This document shows positions 15,895 to 25,400 of a stretch of DNA of 64,000 bases, one piece after another. Position 1 is the first letter of the stretch; each line of letters starts with the position of its first letter. The notes below the pieces were generated by a model. That model was not told where the DNA came from and did not search any database. It saw only the letters and a program-made list of their open reading frames with translations. A program made the position numbers and the translations under genes. Source of the DNA: CAWCDJ01 sp963836015 (GTDB lineage Bacteria > Acidobacteriota > Terriglobia > Bryobacterales > Bryobacteraceae); the NCBI GenBank assembly GCA_963836015.1, contig CAWIIF010000004.1, positions 434,001 through 498,000 on the forward strand. The letters run 5' to 3'.

Positions 15895-18201
15895 TCAGCG
15901 CGCCCGGCGGCCGCCTGGCCCGCGCATCGCAGCGAAGTTCGAAAAGGCCTCGGGCATCGGCATCGGCGCCGGTGGAGCGTTGGTCGCCGCGCCGGCTTCC
16001 ACCGGGTCGCCTTCCAGGTATACGTCGATTCTCTGTTCCATCTCAGCCGGAAATCTCGGCGCGCTGCCGACCAGCTTCCCGCCGTACGCGCCAAGAACGA
16101 TCTCTCGGAACACCGGGAGTGCAACCCTGCCGCCGGTCTCTCTCTGGCCCAGGGAACGGTCGTCGTCAAACCCTATTCGGACGGCGACGGTGATTCCTTC
16201 GGGGCCGTACGTGGACCCCACGAAAAGCGCGTCCCTGAACTCGTTGGTCGTTCCCGTCTTCCCCATAACCGCGACCGGAAAGCCGCGGGAATCCAGTGCG
16301 TGGGCCGTGCCTCCGGGTAGGCGTACGACACCGCGCAGACCTTCTTGAATGAGCGACAGCGCGCGGCTATCGACATCGACCGGAGGCGACGCGCGTCCGC
16401 CCGCGGCGATCACCTCGCCGGAATCCAAGATGATCTGCCGGATCACATGCGGCTGGATGAGAGTGCCGGACGCGATCGTGCGGTACCCATTGGCGAGCTC
16501 CAGCAAATTCACTTCGGACGCCCCCAGCGCCGTTGTGACGTAAGGGTGCAGCGGCGTCCGTATTCCCAGCTTGCGCGCCGTCTGAAGGACGCTGGCAATG
16601 CCGATCTGTTCCGTGATCCAAATGGCGACGGCGTTTCTGGATTCCGCCAGCGCCACTCGGAGGGGGATCATTCCCTTGAATTCACCATCGTAGTTTGAAA
16701 TCCATTTCACATTCTGCCCTCTGCCATCGGAAACGCTGATGGGGTCGTCGGGCACCGCGGTGTCGAGATTGAATGCGCCTTGCCGAAAAGCCGCGAGATA
16801 GACAATGGGTTTCATGGCGGACCCAGGTTGCCGCAGTGACTTCGTCACGCGGTTGAAGTCGCCATAAGCGCTGGAGCGGCCTTTATAGAACTGGCGACCG
16901 CCCGTTTCGGCGAGGATACTCGCATCGCGGTTTCTCAGCACGACCACCGAGCCCTGGGTCAGGCCGCTGGCCTTGGGGTGTCGCTTCTCATATGCCAGGA
17001 GCCCGTGCTCGAGGGCCTGGTTCGCTATTTGCTGCACCCGTCCGTCCACCGTTGAGTAAACCTGAATGTGTCCCTGCAGCAGATCTGTTACGCCGAGATC
17101 GGCGCGGCGGCCCTTGAGTTCCTCCAGAATGCTGTCAACGACAGCAGACGCCCCGATCGCCTTGTCCTTGCGTTGCATAACCGTCTCGATCGGACGCTCA
17201 CTGGCTTTCTTGGCCTGATCCAGCGAGATGAACCCTCTCGCCGACATCAGCGCCAGTATTTGATTCCTGCGCTCGAAGACTCTCTGAGTTGGCCTCGCAC
17301 TGGGTGCGTAGTAACGCGCGGATTTGATGGTGCCAGCCAGCAGCGCCGCCTCGTCCGCATCCTGTGCGGTGAACGTGGCGAGTGGACGGCCAAAATAGTA
17401 TTCTGCCGCCCTTGCAAACCCGTACTGACCGTTTCCCATGTAAATCAAGCTTGCATAGCGGGCCAGAATCTCTTCCTTGGCGCGCCGTTTCGAACCGAAC
17501 TGCTTCCGCATCTCTCGTTCGACCCACAAGGACAGGCGGATTTCCTCCAGCTTTCGCACCATCATGTTGACCGTTCGCGCGCCGATCACGCGCGACAGCA
17601 CTCGGGCGAGGCCTTGGCTGTGCCGGAGCTGATCGCTGTTTTCCTGAGTCGTCATGGTTCTGAGGAAATAGCCGCGCACGAGCTGTTGGGTGATGGTCGA
17701 TCCGCCCTGCGGGAAGATCGCGGCGGTATTAAGCGCGTCCCGCCGTCCCATCTTCGTGAGGCGTCCCATCAGATTCCGGATCCTGAGTTTGCCGACGACA
17801 CGAGCAAATACGGAGTAGTCGACCCCGCTATGCGAGAAGAAATTCTTGTCCTCGGCGGCCAGGATTGCGCCGCGAACAATCGGCGGGATCTCCGCATACC
17901 TGGTGATCCGACGGTATTCTGTGGCCATCTCGATGAGCGGCCTGCCGTTGACATCATAGACATGCCCAACGGTGGGAAACTCAAACCGGAGAAACGCCTG
18001 CAAGTCAGGAAGGTCGGTTCGGTCAAAATAGATGTAATGAATTCCGGCTGCAGCCACGGCGAAGGCAATGATTGCCGTCCCAACCAGGCCGCGAACGATG
18101 CCACGCCGCCAGGGCAGTCCGGCGAGGCGGCTGGTCCGAATTCTACGGGCCACCGTCAGGGCGACCACCTGCATGCGTTTTAGTCGCCGCAACAGCTTCA
18201 A
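15895..18201 (-). CDS. Bifunctional penicillin-binding protein 1A
   Basis: The product is 768 aa. The TTG at 18201 (M-KLLRRLKRM) is preferred because AGGGGG sits 6 nt upstream. The ATG at 18174 is an alternative. One N-terminal membrane anchor (GLVGTAIIAFAVAAAGIHYIYF) is followed by a GT51 glycosyltransferase (AAEDKNFFSHSGVD, GGSTITQQLVRGYF) and a transpeptidase with SxxK in SAMKPIVYL, SRN in ESRNAVAIW and KTGTTNEF. It polymerises and cross-links peptidoglycan in the periplasm. Between the membrane anchor and the lipid-facing motifs the length is usual. It converges on the VIT gene with only 27 bp between stops. Confidence 0.92.
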   Translation of the reverse strand: MKLLRRLKRMQVVALTVARRIRTSRLAGLPWRRGIVRGLVGTAIIAFAVAAAGIHYIYFDRTDLPDLQAFLRFEFPTVGHVYDVNGRPLIEMATEYRRITRYAEIPPIVRGAILAAEDKNFFSHSGVDYSVFARVVGKLRIRNLMGRLTKMGRRDALNTAAIFPQGGSTITQQLVRGYFLRTMTTQENSDQLRHSQGLARVLSRVIGARTVNMMVRKLEEIRLSLWVEREMRKQFGSKRRAKEEILARYASLIYMGNGQYGFARAAEYYFGRPLATFTAQDADEAALLAGTIKSARYYAPSARPTQRVFERRNQILALMSARGFISLDQAKKASERPIETVMQRKDKAIGASAVVDSILEELKGRRADLGVTDLLQGHIQVYSTVDGRVQQIANQALEHGLLAYEKRHPKASGLTQGSVVVLRNRDASILAETGGRQFYKGRSSAYGDFNRVTKSLRQPGSAMKPIVYLAAFRQGAFNLDTAVPDDPISVSDGRGQNVKWISNYDGEFKGMIPLRVALAESRNAVAIWITEQIGIASVLQTARKLGIRTPLHPYVTTALGASEVNLLELANGYRTIASGTLIQPHVIRQIILDSGEVIAAGGRASPPVDVDSRALSLIQEGLRGVVRLPGGTAHALDSRGFPVAVMGKTGTTNEFRDALFVGSTYGPEGITVAVRIGFDDDRSLGQRETGGRVALPVFREIVLGAYGGKLVGSAPRFPAEMEQRIDVYLEGDPVEAGAATNAPPAPMPMPEAFSNFAAMRGPGGRRAR

Positions 18202-18232
18202 AGTAGACCCCCTGCAAGTTTGAGCCTGTGTC

Positions 18233-18313
18233 CTAATACCACCGGCCGCGGCCATACACACCGCCGCCGCCAAGCAACAGCACAACAACCACGATGACTA
18301 ACAGTATCAACAT
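18233..18313 (-). CDS. 26-residue DUF3309-like mini membrane protein
   Basis: ATG at 18313 has AAGGAG 8 nt upstream. The 26-residue product (MLILLVIVVVVLLLGGGGVY, then GRGRWY) is a single hydrophobic helix plus a Gly/Arg tail. The start closely matches the DUF3309-type protein encoded at 31681-31836 (MLILLIVLLLVLGAGGGYYG), but it stops before the second helix. This may be a natural short form or a truncated copy. It lies just upstream of the PBP1A gene on the same strand. Confidence 0.6.
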   Translation of the reverse strand: MLILLVIVVVVLLLGGGGVYGRGRWY

Positions 18314-18383
18314 AGGTGTTCTCCTTATCCCTCGGAACGTCTATTTGCCTAACGTAAGCTGTGCAAACACGGCGCTCTTACGC

Positions 18384-19145
18384 TCATCGCGCCGCCGGAG
18401 GCTCCTGGTCCGTGGGAACTCCGGCCAAGGAACGATAGAACGCAACGGCCCGGTTGATCGAAGAAGACTCATGTCCCGTGGCCAGCCGGCTCGCGTTCCG
18501 TCCGGTGCGCGCGATGCTGTAGTACCGCCAGATGTTCTCCGATTCGCGATTCAAAAAGTAGATCGACTGCATCTCTCCCGGATGGAAGAGTGTCACAAAG
18601 AGATAGCGCATGGTGCTGACATTCTCGACATCGAAGACGAGCCGGTCCGCCGAGGCCTCGGTAACGTGCATCCGGTAGATGGTCGCGCCGGAAAGATTAT
18701 CGGCCTGTTCAAAGTAGAGCATCTTGCCTTGCTTCATCTCACCGGGGGTGAAGTCCTGGCGGCGGCGACCCGGTTGCGAGCCGGTCAAAGCGTGGGCACT
18801 CACAATCAAGGTCTTCCACTGCTGGTGAGTGGTCGACCAATAGCGCATGCCCGACAATTCTGAAGTGGCCCCGATGTGTCGTAACAAGGCTTCCGCTCCC
18901 GCGGTGTAACGAAATCGCGCGACTGTGGTAATCAACGTAGAGAAGCCTACCTCGGCCCAGCCCGTGCATGCGGGCGGTCTCCAGTCGCGGCCGAACTCAG
19001 ACTCGCTCCAGAACTTCACGACAGGCGAATTATCCGGAACGGGATAGGCAGGAACAGGTTCCATTCCGCAAGGCGGGTGCGGCCCTGGTTGTGCATAGCC
19101 ATGCACCCGGCAGAGCAGCAAGATCGCGAATACAAATCGAATCAC
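18384..19145 (-). CDS. Exported protein of unknown function, 253 aa
   Basis: A signal peptide (MIRFVFAILLLCRVHGYAQ) precedes a soluble domain. Features include PAYPVPDNSPVVKFWSESEF, a segment about phenotype-neutral surface residues, MRYWSTTHQQWKTL, and IYRMHVTEASADRLVFDVENVSTMRYLFVTLFHPGEMQSIYFLNRE, ending with DQEPPAAR. It resembles secreted proteins carried as domains of unknown function in acidobacterial and proteobacterial genomes (possibly DUF6675, not certain). No catalytic motif is visible. It is followed by the mini protein and PBP1A on the same strand. Localisation is probably periplasmic. Confidence 0.65.
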   Translation of the reverse strand: MIRFVFAILLLCRVHGYAQPGPHPPCGMEPVPAYPVPDNSPVVKFWSESEFGRDWRPPACTGWAEVGFSTLITTVARFRYTAGAEALLRHIGATSELSGMRYWSTTHQQWKTLIVSAHALTGSQPGRRRQDFTPGEMKQGKMLYFEQADNLSGATIYRMHVTEASADRLVFDVENVSTMRYLFVTLFHPGEMQSIYFLNRESENIWRYYSIARTGRNASRLATGHESSSINRAVAFYRSLAGVPTDQEPPAAR

Positions 19146-19168
19146 TGTTGCTCCCTAGCGCCCGGCAT

Positions 19169-19462
19169 CTAGCGCCAGTGCCCCTCCCTCAAAACCCAGC
19201 CGCCTCTTTGGTGGACCCAGCGATGCGCTACCCAGTGGGCACGCGGCCGTGGAGGTTGTTCCCACCTGCCCGGTACCCACGCATAACGTTGGCCATCGTA
19301 GTTGTGATATCCCCGAACCCAAACATAGCCTCGGCCCGGTCGATGATCCCGCTTCTGGATAACCATCCGCGGCGGCGCGATGCGGACCACAATATCGGCC
19401 GCTGCGGCGTTGAAAACCAGGGCACCCGCAAAGACCAATCCGATCAATGGCTTAAGAACCAT
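19169..19462 (-). CDS. YXWGXW-repeat exported protein
   Basis: The product is 97 aa; AAAGGA lies 8 nt before the ATG. A signal peptide ending in FNAAAADI is followed by a basic stretch and aromatic repeats: GYVWVRGYHNYDGQRYAWVPGRWEQPP, HWVAHRWV and GGWVLREGHW. This is the pattern of the small exported YXWGXW repeat proteins common in soil bacteria, of unknown biochemical role. It lies between the 253-aa exported protein and the GlsB-type gene on the same strand and could be co-transcribed with either. Confidence 0.75.
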   Translation of the reverse strand: MVLKPLIGLVFAGALVFNAAAADIVVRIAPPRMVIQKRDHRPGRGYVWVRGYHNYDGQRYAWVPGRWEQPPRPRAHWVAHRWVHQRGGWVLREGHWR

Positions 19463-19515
19463 AACACAATTCCTTTCTTACTACCCGACTGCGAATCATT
19501 CCACCGTCAGGCGCA

Positions 19516-19896
19516 TTACCAGGCTCTTCTCCGTCTAAGGGCGTGATAGAGAAACAGAAAGACTACTGAGCCGATTACCGCCACAAAGAGGCTGTAGAGG
19601 TTGAGTCCGCTTACGCCGGGAGCTCCAAAGATGTGGAAGAGCCAGCCGCCAGCAAGAGCGCCGACAACGCCCAACAGGATGTCGAGCACGATCCCCTCAC
19701 CTCTCCGATTTACGATCTTGCTGCCGATGAACCCGGCGACCAGGCCGAGAACGATCCAAGCCAAAAACGAGATGGTCTCGGTTTGTCCCGTCAATGAACG
19801 CAGCGAATAAGAGGGGCGGCCGTAAGCGGCAATTGCGCAGGAGGAATACAGCGCGAGCCCAAGTAGAGTGCGATGTGCCTTTCTCGGTTGGATCAT
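19516..19896 (-). CDS. GlsB/YeaQ/YmgE-family stress membrane protein
   Basis: The product is 126 aa starting at ATG 19896, which has GGGGAGA directly upstream. The first 38 residues form a signal-like extension (MIQPRKAHRTLLGLALYSSC). The conserved core then starts at ISFLAWIVLGLVAGFIGSKIVN, followed by GIVLDILLGVVGALAGGWLF and a third helix ending in LYHALRRRRAW. This is the transglycosylase-associated (YeaQ) family, small three-helix inner-membrane proteins induced by stress in other bacteria. The N-terminal extension is unusual. The sigma54-like site at 19923-19937 fits as its promoter. Confidence 0.82.
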   Translation of the reverse strand: MIQPRKAHRTLLGLALYSSCAIAAYGRPSYSLRSLTGQTETISFLAWIVLGLVAGFIGSKIVNRRGEGIVLDILLGVVGALAGGWLFHIFGAPGVSGLNLYSLFVAVIGSVVFLFLYHALRRRRAW

Positions 19897-19922
19897 ATTC
19901 TCCCCACTCTCCGAGGGGCAGT

Positions 19923-19937
19923 GCACGTGCGTAGCCA
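19923..19937 (-). promoter_or_regulatory. Sigma54-like promoter for the GlsB-type gene
   Basis: The minus strand reads TGG-CTACGCACG-TGC-A, 27 bp before the ATG at 19896. The leader would be about 15 nt and just contain the ribosome site. Confidence 0.45.
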
Positions 19938-19979
19938 TGCGCAAATACCTGACACGCCACAAGCCCGGTACCCGGATAA

Positions 19980-20004
19980 CGGCAAAAGCTGCACTCAAGT
20001 GCAT
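19980..20004. promoter_or_regulatory. TGCA dyad region between GlsB-type and BON genes
   Basis: CGGCAA-AAG-CTGCAC (19980-19994) is a weaker match to RTGCAR-N3-YTGCAY. It overlaps a perfect inverted repeat TGCAC-TCAA-GTGCA (19990-20003). It lies 43 bp from the minus-strand promoter and 76 bp from the CGG-type site at 20070. Confidence 0.35.
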
Positions 20005-20069
20005 TACTCGACCCGCCGGCTCCGCCGCAAGAGGCGGGTCAGTCACTCGTGTCTCCATGCATTCTGGTT

Positions 20070-20084
20070 CGGCCCCGAATCTGC
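20070..20084 (+). promoter_or_regulatory. Imperfect sigma54-like site for the BON gene
   Basis: CGG-CCCCGAATC-TGC-T keeps GG-N10-GC but has C in place of the first T. It lies 25 bp before the TTG start at 20110. Support comes mainly from its position relative to the dyad region at 19980-20004. Confidence 0.25.
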
Positions 20085-20109
20085 TCCATCTTGAATGGAG
20101 GAATTGACC

Positions 20110-20661
20110 TTGAATATCAAAACTCTAACGAATTGGCCGGTTCTCCTGACGATGGTTGCCGTCGGAGTACTTGCAGGGTGCTCACAGACCGTGAAATCAC
20201 CGGACGTCTCCGGCAACATCCGCAAGGCACTTAGCGAGGCAGGTCTGAAAATGGTCTCCGTCGATCAGGATCGCGACAAGGGCGTTGTGACCCTGGGGGG
20301 ACACGTCGAGGCTGACGGCGACAAGGCACACGCGGAAGCGATTGCAGTTTCCATCGCGACCGGACAAGTTGTGTCGAACCAGATTGCGGTGGTCCCCCTG
20401 GGCGCCGAAGGCGACGCGCGAACCATGAATTCGGATCTGGATAAGGGCATCGAGCACAACCTGGATGCCGCCCTGATTCAAAGCAAGCTGCACGATGGCG
20501 TGAGCTACGCTGTCAAGAACCACGTCGTCACGTTGAGCGGCGAGGTCGACTCCGAATCCAAGCGCCAGGAGGTCGAAAGGGTCGCGGCTGCCGTTCCAAA
20601 CGTTCAGCAGGTAGTGAACGAACTGCAGGTGAAGAATCGAAAGGCGACTTCTTCAGAGTGA
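20110..20661 (+). CDS. BON-domain lipoprotein
   Basis: The product is 183 aa. TTG at 20110 is preferred because GGAGGAA ends 5 nt before it; the in-frame ATG at 20095 overlaps that ribosome site. A lipoprotein signal ends in the lipobox VLAGC. Two BON domains follow: one at about SGNIRKALSEAGLKMVSVDQDRDKGVVTLGGHV, and one at NLDAALIQSKLHDGVSYAVKNHVVTLSGEVDSESKRQEVERVAAAVPNVQQVVNEL. BON domains bind phospholipid surfaces (OsmY, DolP). A role in envelope stability is likely. It is divergent from the GlsB-type gene and may share its regulatory dyad. Confidence 0.85.
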   Translation: MNIKTLTNWPVLLTMVAVGVLAGCSQTVKSPDVSGNIRKALSEAGLKMVSVDQDRDKGVVTLGGHVEADGDKAHAEAIAVSIATGQVVSNQIAVVPLGAEGDARTMNSDLDKGIEHNLDAALIQSKLHDGVSYAVKNHVVTLSGEVDSESKRQEVERVAAAVPNVQQVVNELQVKNRKATSSE

Positions 20662-20745
20662 AGGACTCCGTTTGGCTTGCAGGCGGCTTCAGCGCCACGA
20701 TACGACCTTCGGATACCATAGTTCGTCAGCGAAGCGGAAGACAAC

Positions 20746-21615
20746 ATGCAGTGGATTGTGATCGTGTCAATGACAGCGGCTCTGGCGGCCCGCGGTTTGG
20801 CGGCAACTGACGCACAGTGCAGCGGAATATTGCAGCGCGCACTGGCTGCCAGCAATCCGGAGACGCGGAAAGATGCGGTGGTCGCGCTGAGTTTGGCGTT
20901 TGAGCGCGGGCCGTTGTTTGTCCAGCTGGTGCAGATGTTGCAGGACAAAGATGTCGAAGTGCGGGTAGCCGTTGTGGCCAGCCTGGCGGATGTGAAGAGT
21001 GCGAGCGCCACAGCGGCGCTACGCAAGGCCCTCGAGGACGCGGTGCCTGAAGTTAGTTTCGCGGCGGCCAAAGCGCTGTGGGCCCGCCATGACCCCGTTG
21101 GCAGGGCCGCGCTGCTGTCGGTTCTTGCAAAGGAAAGCAAGAGCTCATCCAATTTCTTCTCCAAAGAGAAACGCGATGCCCTGCGCATGATGCACACACC
21201 GCGAACCACGGTTCTGTTTGCCGTGCAGCAAGGCATTGGGTTCGTTCCGCTGCCTGGATTGGGTGAGGGCATTGCTTCCATGCAGGGAATCCTGGCCAGT
21301 TCGGGAGTCTCGGGGCGCGCGTCGGCGGCTTTACTCCTGGGCGCGGACAGGGCTCCCGCCACGATCGACGCGCTCAGAGATGCGCTCTCCGACAAGGATT
21401 CGTCCGTCAGGGCCGCCGCAGTGCATTCCATCAGCCTGCGAAACGATCCCGCTTTGAAAAGGGACCTGGAACCCCTGCTGGAGGACGACAAAGAGCCGGT
21501 GCGCTTGCGTGCAGCTGCCGGCTACCTGAGATTGTCGGCGATCGAGGCAAGGGCCAGGACGAAAAAGCGTTCGAGCCGGGTTCCGCCACCCGGCGCGCAA
21601 GAACACAAGAAATAG
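20746..21615 (+). CDS. Exported HEAT-repeat protein
   Basis: The product is 289 aa with a signal peptide (MQWIVIVSMTAALAARGLAA). Helical pairs with the HEAT pattern cover most of the mature protein: ETRKDAVVALSLAFERG, DVEVRVAVVASLADVKS, VPEVSFAAAKALWARHD, DSSVRAAAVHSISLRND and PVRLRAAAGYLRLSAIE. A less regular block around residues 125-190 (SKSSSNFFSKEKRDALRMMH) interrupts the repeats. Such proteins are usually scaffolds; no enzyme motif is seen. The C-terminus is basic (KKRSSRVPPPGAQEHKK). Confidence 0.75.
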   Translation: MQWIVIVSMTAALAARGLAATDAQCSGILQRALAASNPETRKDAVVALSLAFERGPLFVQLVQMLQDKDVEVRVAVVASLADVKSASATAALRKALEDAVPEVSFAAAKALWARHDPVGRAALLSVLAKESKSSSNFFSKEKRDALRMMHTPRTTVLFAVQQGIGFVPLPGLGEGIASMQGILASSGVSGRASAALLLGADRAPATIDALRDALSDKDSSVRAAAVHSISLRNDPALKRDLEPLLEDDKEPVRLRAAAGYLRLSAIEARARTKKRSSRVPPPGAQEHKK

Positions 21616-21651
21616 TCCGAGTGGGCTAATTCCGCTCGTCTGCGGCAAATA

Positions 21652-22431
21652 TTAATCAGCCGGAGAAAGAGTGAAGTAAAATGTTGATCCCGCCCCGGGT
21701 GTCGATTCCATCCACATGCGACCGCCATGCCGCTCGATGGCTTTCCTGCAAAATGCAAGTCCAAGTCCGTTTCCTGGGTGTTCGTTCCCGTGCAGGCGCT
21801 TAAACACTTCGAATACACGCCCTTGGAATGCGGGGTCTATGCCAGGACCATTATCTTGCACCGAAAACACCCATTCGAGATATTCTCGTCTGGATGAAAT
21901 GTGAACTCGCGGTGAAGGCGTGTCGCAGTATTCGATGGCATTTTGAATCAGATGATATAAGACTTTAGTGAGTATTTCGTAGTCTCCGGACACCAGGGGC
22001 AACGGGTCATGGGTAACGATTGCGCTCCGTTCTGCTATCTGCTCATCGGTCGAGAGCAACACCTGGTGAAGGACCGCTTCCATGTCCGTTCGGGAGGACT
22101 GTACTGCGCCACTACCTGTGGCGCAGTAGTCCACCATGTCGGCGAGCAGCGACTGCATTCCAGCCGCTCCCGCCTGGATGTGCTCGAGGATTACTTCGGC
22201 ATCGGAATCGAGGCGGCCGGCATAGGTCTCGGCTAACAGTTGGCTGAACGAGGCCACGTCGCGGAGAGACTCGCGCAGGTTGTGGGCCGCCATCGAGACA
22301 AACTCTTCAAATTCGCCGTTTGCCCGGCCCAAGCGCATCTCAATTTCGAAACATCGCCGCGTCTCCGCCTCGAGCGCCATCCGTAAGCGCTCGATTTCGT
22401 CTTCGGTGCGGTTCTGGTCAGAGGTGCCCAT
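21652..22431 (-). CDS. Small soluble sensor histidine kinase
   Basis: The product is 259 aa starting at ATG 22431, 15 bp after the stop of the CheB-CheR kinase gene. The frame is open much further upstream, but that part overlaps the neighbour and is not protein-like. A short coiled coil leads to an unusual HisKA segment (VSMAAHNLRESLRDVASFSQLLAETYAG) with the phospho-His in AHNLRE. The HATPase domain carries LIQNAIEYC, VQDNGPGIDP and HPGNGLGLAFCRKAIERHGG. There is no sensor domain, membrane helix or receiver, so it probably takes its input from its partner. Confidence 0.85.
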   Translation of the reverse strand: MGTSDQNRTEDEIERLRMALEAETRRCFEIEMRLGRANGEFEEFVSMAAHNLRESLRDVASFSQLLAETYAGRLDSDAEVILEHIQAGAAGMQSLLADMVDYCATGSGAVQSSRTDMEAVLHQVLLSTDEQIAERSAIVTHDPLPLVSGDYEILTKVLYHLIQNAIEYCDTPSPRVHISSRREYLEWVFSVQDNGPGIDPAFQGRVFEVFKRLHGNEHPGNGLGLAFCRKAIERHGGRMWMESTPGAGSTFYFTLSPAD

Positions 22432-22445
22432 TTTCAGCCCGTTGC

Positions 22446-25400
22446 TTACCGTCCGGGCTCCGGGCGGCCGGCGGGAATTGTGAACTTGAACGTAGCGCCC
22501 CTCCCAATTTCCGATTCCACCCAGATACGTCCACCCTGGCGCTCGACAACTCTTTTGCAAATCGCAAGACCGATGCCCGTACCGGGGATCTCGCTCCCAT
22601 GCAGGCGTTTGAACATGCCGAACACCCGTTCGCTGTCTTGTGGATCGATACCGATTCCGTTGTCGCGCACCGTAAACAGCCACCCTTGCCCGCATCTCTC
22701 GGCCGAGACGTGGATGTTCGGCGCTTCCGCGCTCCTGTATTTGATCGAATTGGAAAGGAGGTTCTGGAAAAGCTGCATCAGCGAGACCTCTTCGGCCACC
22801 ACAGTTGGCAACGGATCGGAGGTTACGATGGCGCCACTCTGCGCGATGGCCACATGGAGGTTCAACAGCGCTTTGGCAAGGACAGCGCCACAATCGACCG
22901 AGGCGAAGCTGTTCTGTTCGCGCTCGGTGACCTCCCAATAGGCGAGCAGGGCCTTCAGCAGGGCCTCTATCCTCAGGGCCCCCTCCACCGAATAGGCGAT
23001 GTACCGGGCCCCTTCTTCGCCCAGCTTTCCTGCATACTCCTGCCCCAGGAGCTCCGTAAAGTTGACGACCATCCGCAGAGGTTCCTGCAAGTCGTGCGTC
23101 AACGCATACGCAAAATGCTGTAGTTCGGCATTGGTAGTCCGGAGTGCTTCCTCTGCTTTTTTGCGGTCTGTGACGTCCTCAATCGCCAGAAGGATCGTTC
23201 GCGCCTGCGCATTCGGATTGAAGATTTCGCTGGCATTGAGCAGCATCACCTTCCGTCCGACGTGTTCGAATTCGTAGGTCACCTCAAAATCCCGGAACGT
23301 CGAGCGCGCCGGCAGAATGTTCTCCAGTAGCTCCCGCAGCTTCGGGATATTCCATTGTCCGTTCCCAAGGTCGTAGATGAGGCGCCCCTCGGTTTCCTCC
23401 CGCGCGGTCCGGAACGTTTCGTAGAACGTCCTGTTCGCTTTCAGAACCTGGAGGTTCTGGTCCAGCGTCACCAGAGGCTCCCGGACCGTTTCTACAATAG
23501 CTTCGGCGAAGTCAAGACCGCGCTTTGCGGCATCAATATCGATCAACATCAACACGGCGCCGTCGATTTTGCCGTTCAGACCAACGGACGGCAGGATGCG
23601 CAGGGAATACCAGCGGCCATGCGCGTCGCGGACATCGCGCGGTTGCCGATTGCCGCCTGCCATCGCATCCAACAGCAACCGCCGCAGGTCCGGTAGTTCC
23701 ATTTGAGGCTGAAGATCGGTTATCGACCGCCCGACATCCGAGGCGATCAGATTTAACATGGGTTCAATGGCGCGCGTAAACCGGCGAACGCGCAGATCCT
23801 GCCCAACCATCACAAGGGGTATGCTGATGCTTTCGAGTAGATTGGTCAGATCCCGGTTGACTTTGCTGAATTCCACGTTACTGGTCTTCAGCTCTTCGTT
23901 GAGCGTGTTCAATTCTTCGTTGGATGATTCCAGTTCTTCCTGCGCGGTTTCCAGCTCCTCGTTGGCCGCCTGTGCTTCTTCGTTCACTGCCCTGCGTTCT
24001 TCCAGTGCGGCCGCATTGTCCTCGACGATCGATTGCAGATACTCTTTGGTTGCCACCAGCTCCCGCCGCAGCCGGGCGCTTGCTTCGCTGTCCTGTATCG
24101 TGGGCTTGTGCGCCGCCCTTGGGCCGCCGTGCGCCTCGCCGTCTTCGAACAGGACCAGAAAATGGCGTTCCTTGGAAGAGGACTCACCCCCGCACGGGAT
24201 TACCTTGATTGCGACCTCTCTTAACTGGCCACCGTCTTCGATCCGGAAGCCGTCTTCTTTGGCTGCGGCGTTCCTTTGCCTGGCCGCTCGGATCGCCGTA
24301 CCCAGACCCGTGATCAAGCCTTCTCGTGCCAGTTTCAGAAGATTCCGGGTCGGCTGGCCCGGCGAAAGCTCGAGGTACGGAGCCGTGCGGCCCCGGACCT
24401 GAACGATGTTCATATCCTCGTCAATGATGGCGCCGGGAGGGCCATATTCGCGCAGCACCAGCCGGTCGGCTTCTCGCAGCACGTCCAGCCCCGCGCGGTC
24501 CTCGGGAATCCTCTCACGGAGATCCCCCCGTCCTGTAGCGCTACGGCCTTCGCTCAGGCGCGGCGCCGGTGTGTTGGCGCCCGGCCGCATGCAATAGATC
24601 TTGTGGGTCTTCTCCACTTGATGAAATGACTCGGAAAGCGTGCCGATGCTTTCCGATGGACCGAGTACCAGGAAGCCCGTTGGGTTGAGGGCGTAGTGAA
24701 GGGTGGACAAAACCTTGCGCTGTAAGGCGGCTCCAAGGTAGATCAGCACGTTACAGCAGCTAATGAGGTCCAGTTTCGAAAAAGGCGGGTCCTGCGCCAC
24801 GTTGTGCACGGCAAAAACGCACACGTCCCGGATGGCTTTCGCAACTTGGCGGCCGCGTTCCGTTCCGGTGAAGAACCGCGCCAGTCGCTGCGGCGAGATA
24901 TTGGCCAACTCGGTGTCCTTGTATGTGCCGGCGCGGGCCTTTTCGATCGCAGTTTCGCTGATATCGGTCGCGAAAATCTCGAACGGGACGCTCAATTTCG
25001 TGTCTTCCAGAAACTCCATCAAACAGATGGCGATCGAATAAGCCTCCTCGCCCGTGGCGCACCCAGGCACCCAGATCCGGACCGGATCCTTGGGCCCTCT
25101 ATTCTCAACCAGAGCGGGGAACACCCTCCTTTTCAGCTCTTCGAAGACCGCTGGTTCCCGAAAGAATGCAGTGACGGTGATAAAACAGTTCTCGCACAAC
25201 GCCTTTGCCTCCTCGCGGTTCTGTTCGAGTTCCCGGCTGTAGTCTTCCAGCTTTTCGAACCCGCGGAGGGCCATGCGCCGCTTGATGCGTCGCGCGAGGG
25301 TGCTGTGCTTGTAGTGCGTGAAGTCCACTCCGGTGGCGCTCCGCACAAGACGGAAGACCTTGGCTAGTTCGGCATTTCCCGGCGGCTCAATCGCCTCCCC

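Noticed and set aside
17068..18183. Plus-strand ORF of 371 codons
   Set aside because: It is antisense to PBP1A, whose motifs are intact; no ribosome site or family match.
20662..20745. GG-N10-GC match before the HEAT-repeat gene
   Set aside because: It reads TGG-N9-CGC-type sequence without TGC; such loose matches are expected by chance in GC-rich DNA.
22446..22938. N-terminal extension of the small kinase (428 codons)
   Set aside because: It overlaps the end of the CheB-CheR kinase gene and lacks protein-like composition; ATG 22431 gives a normal kinase.
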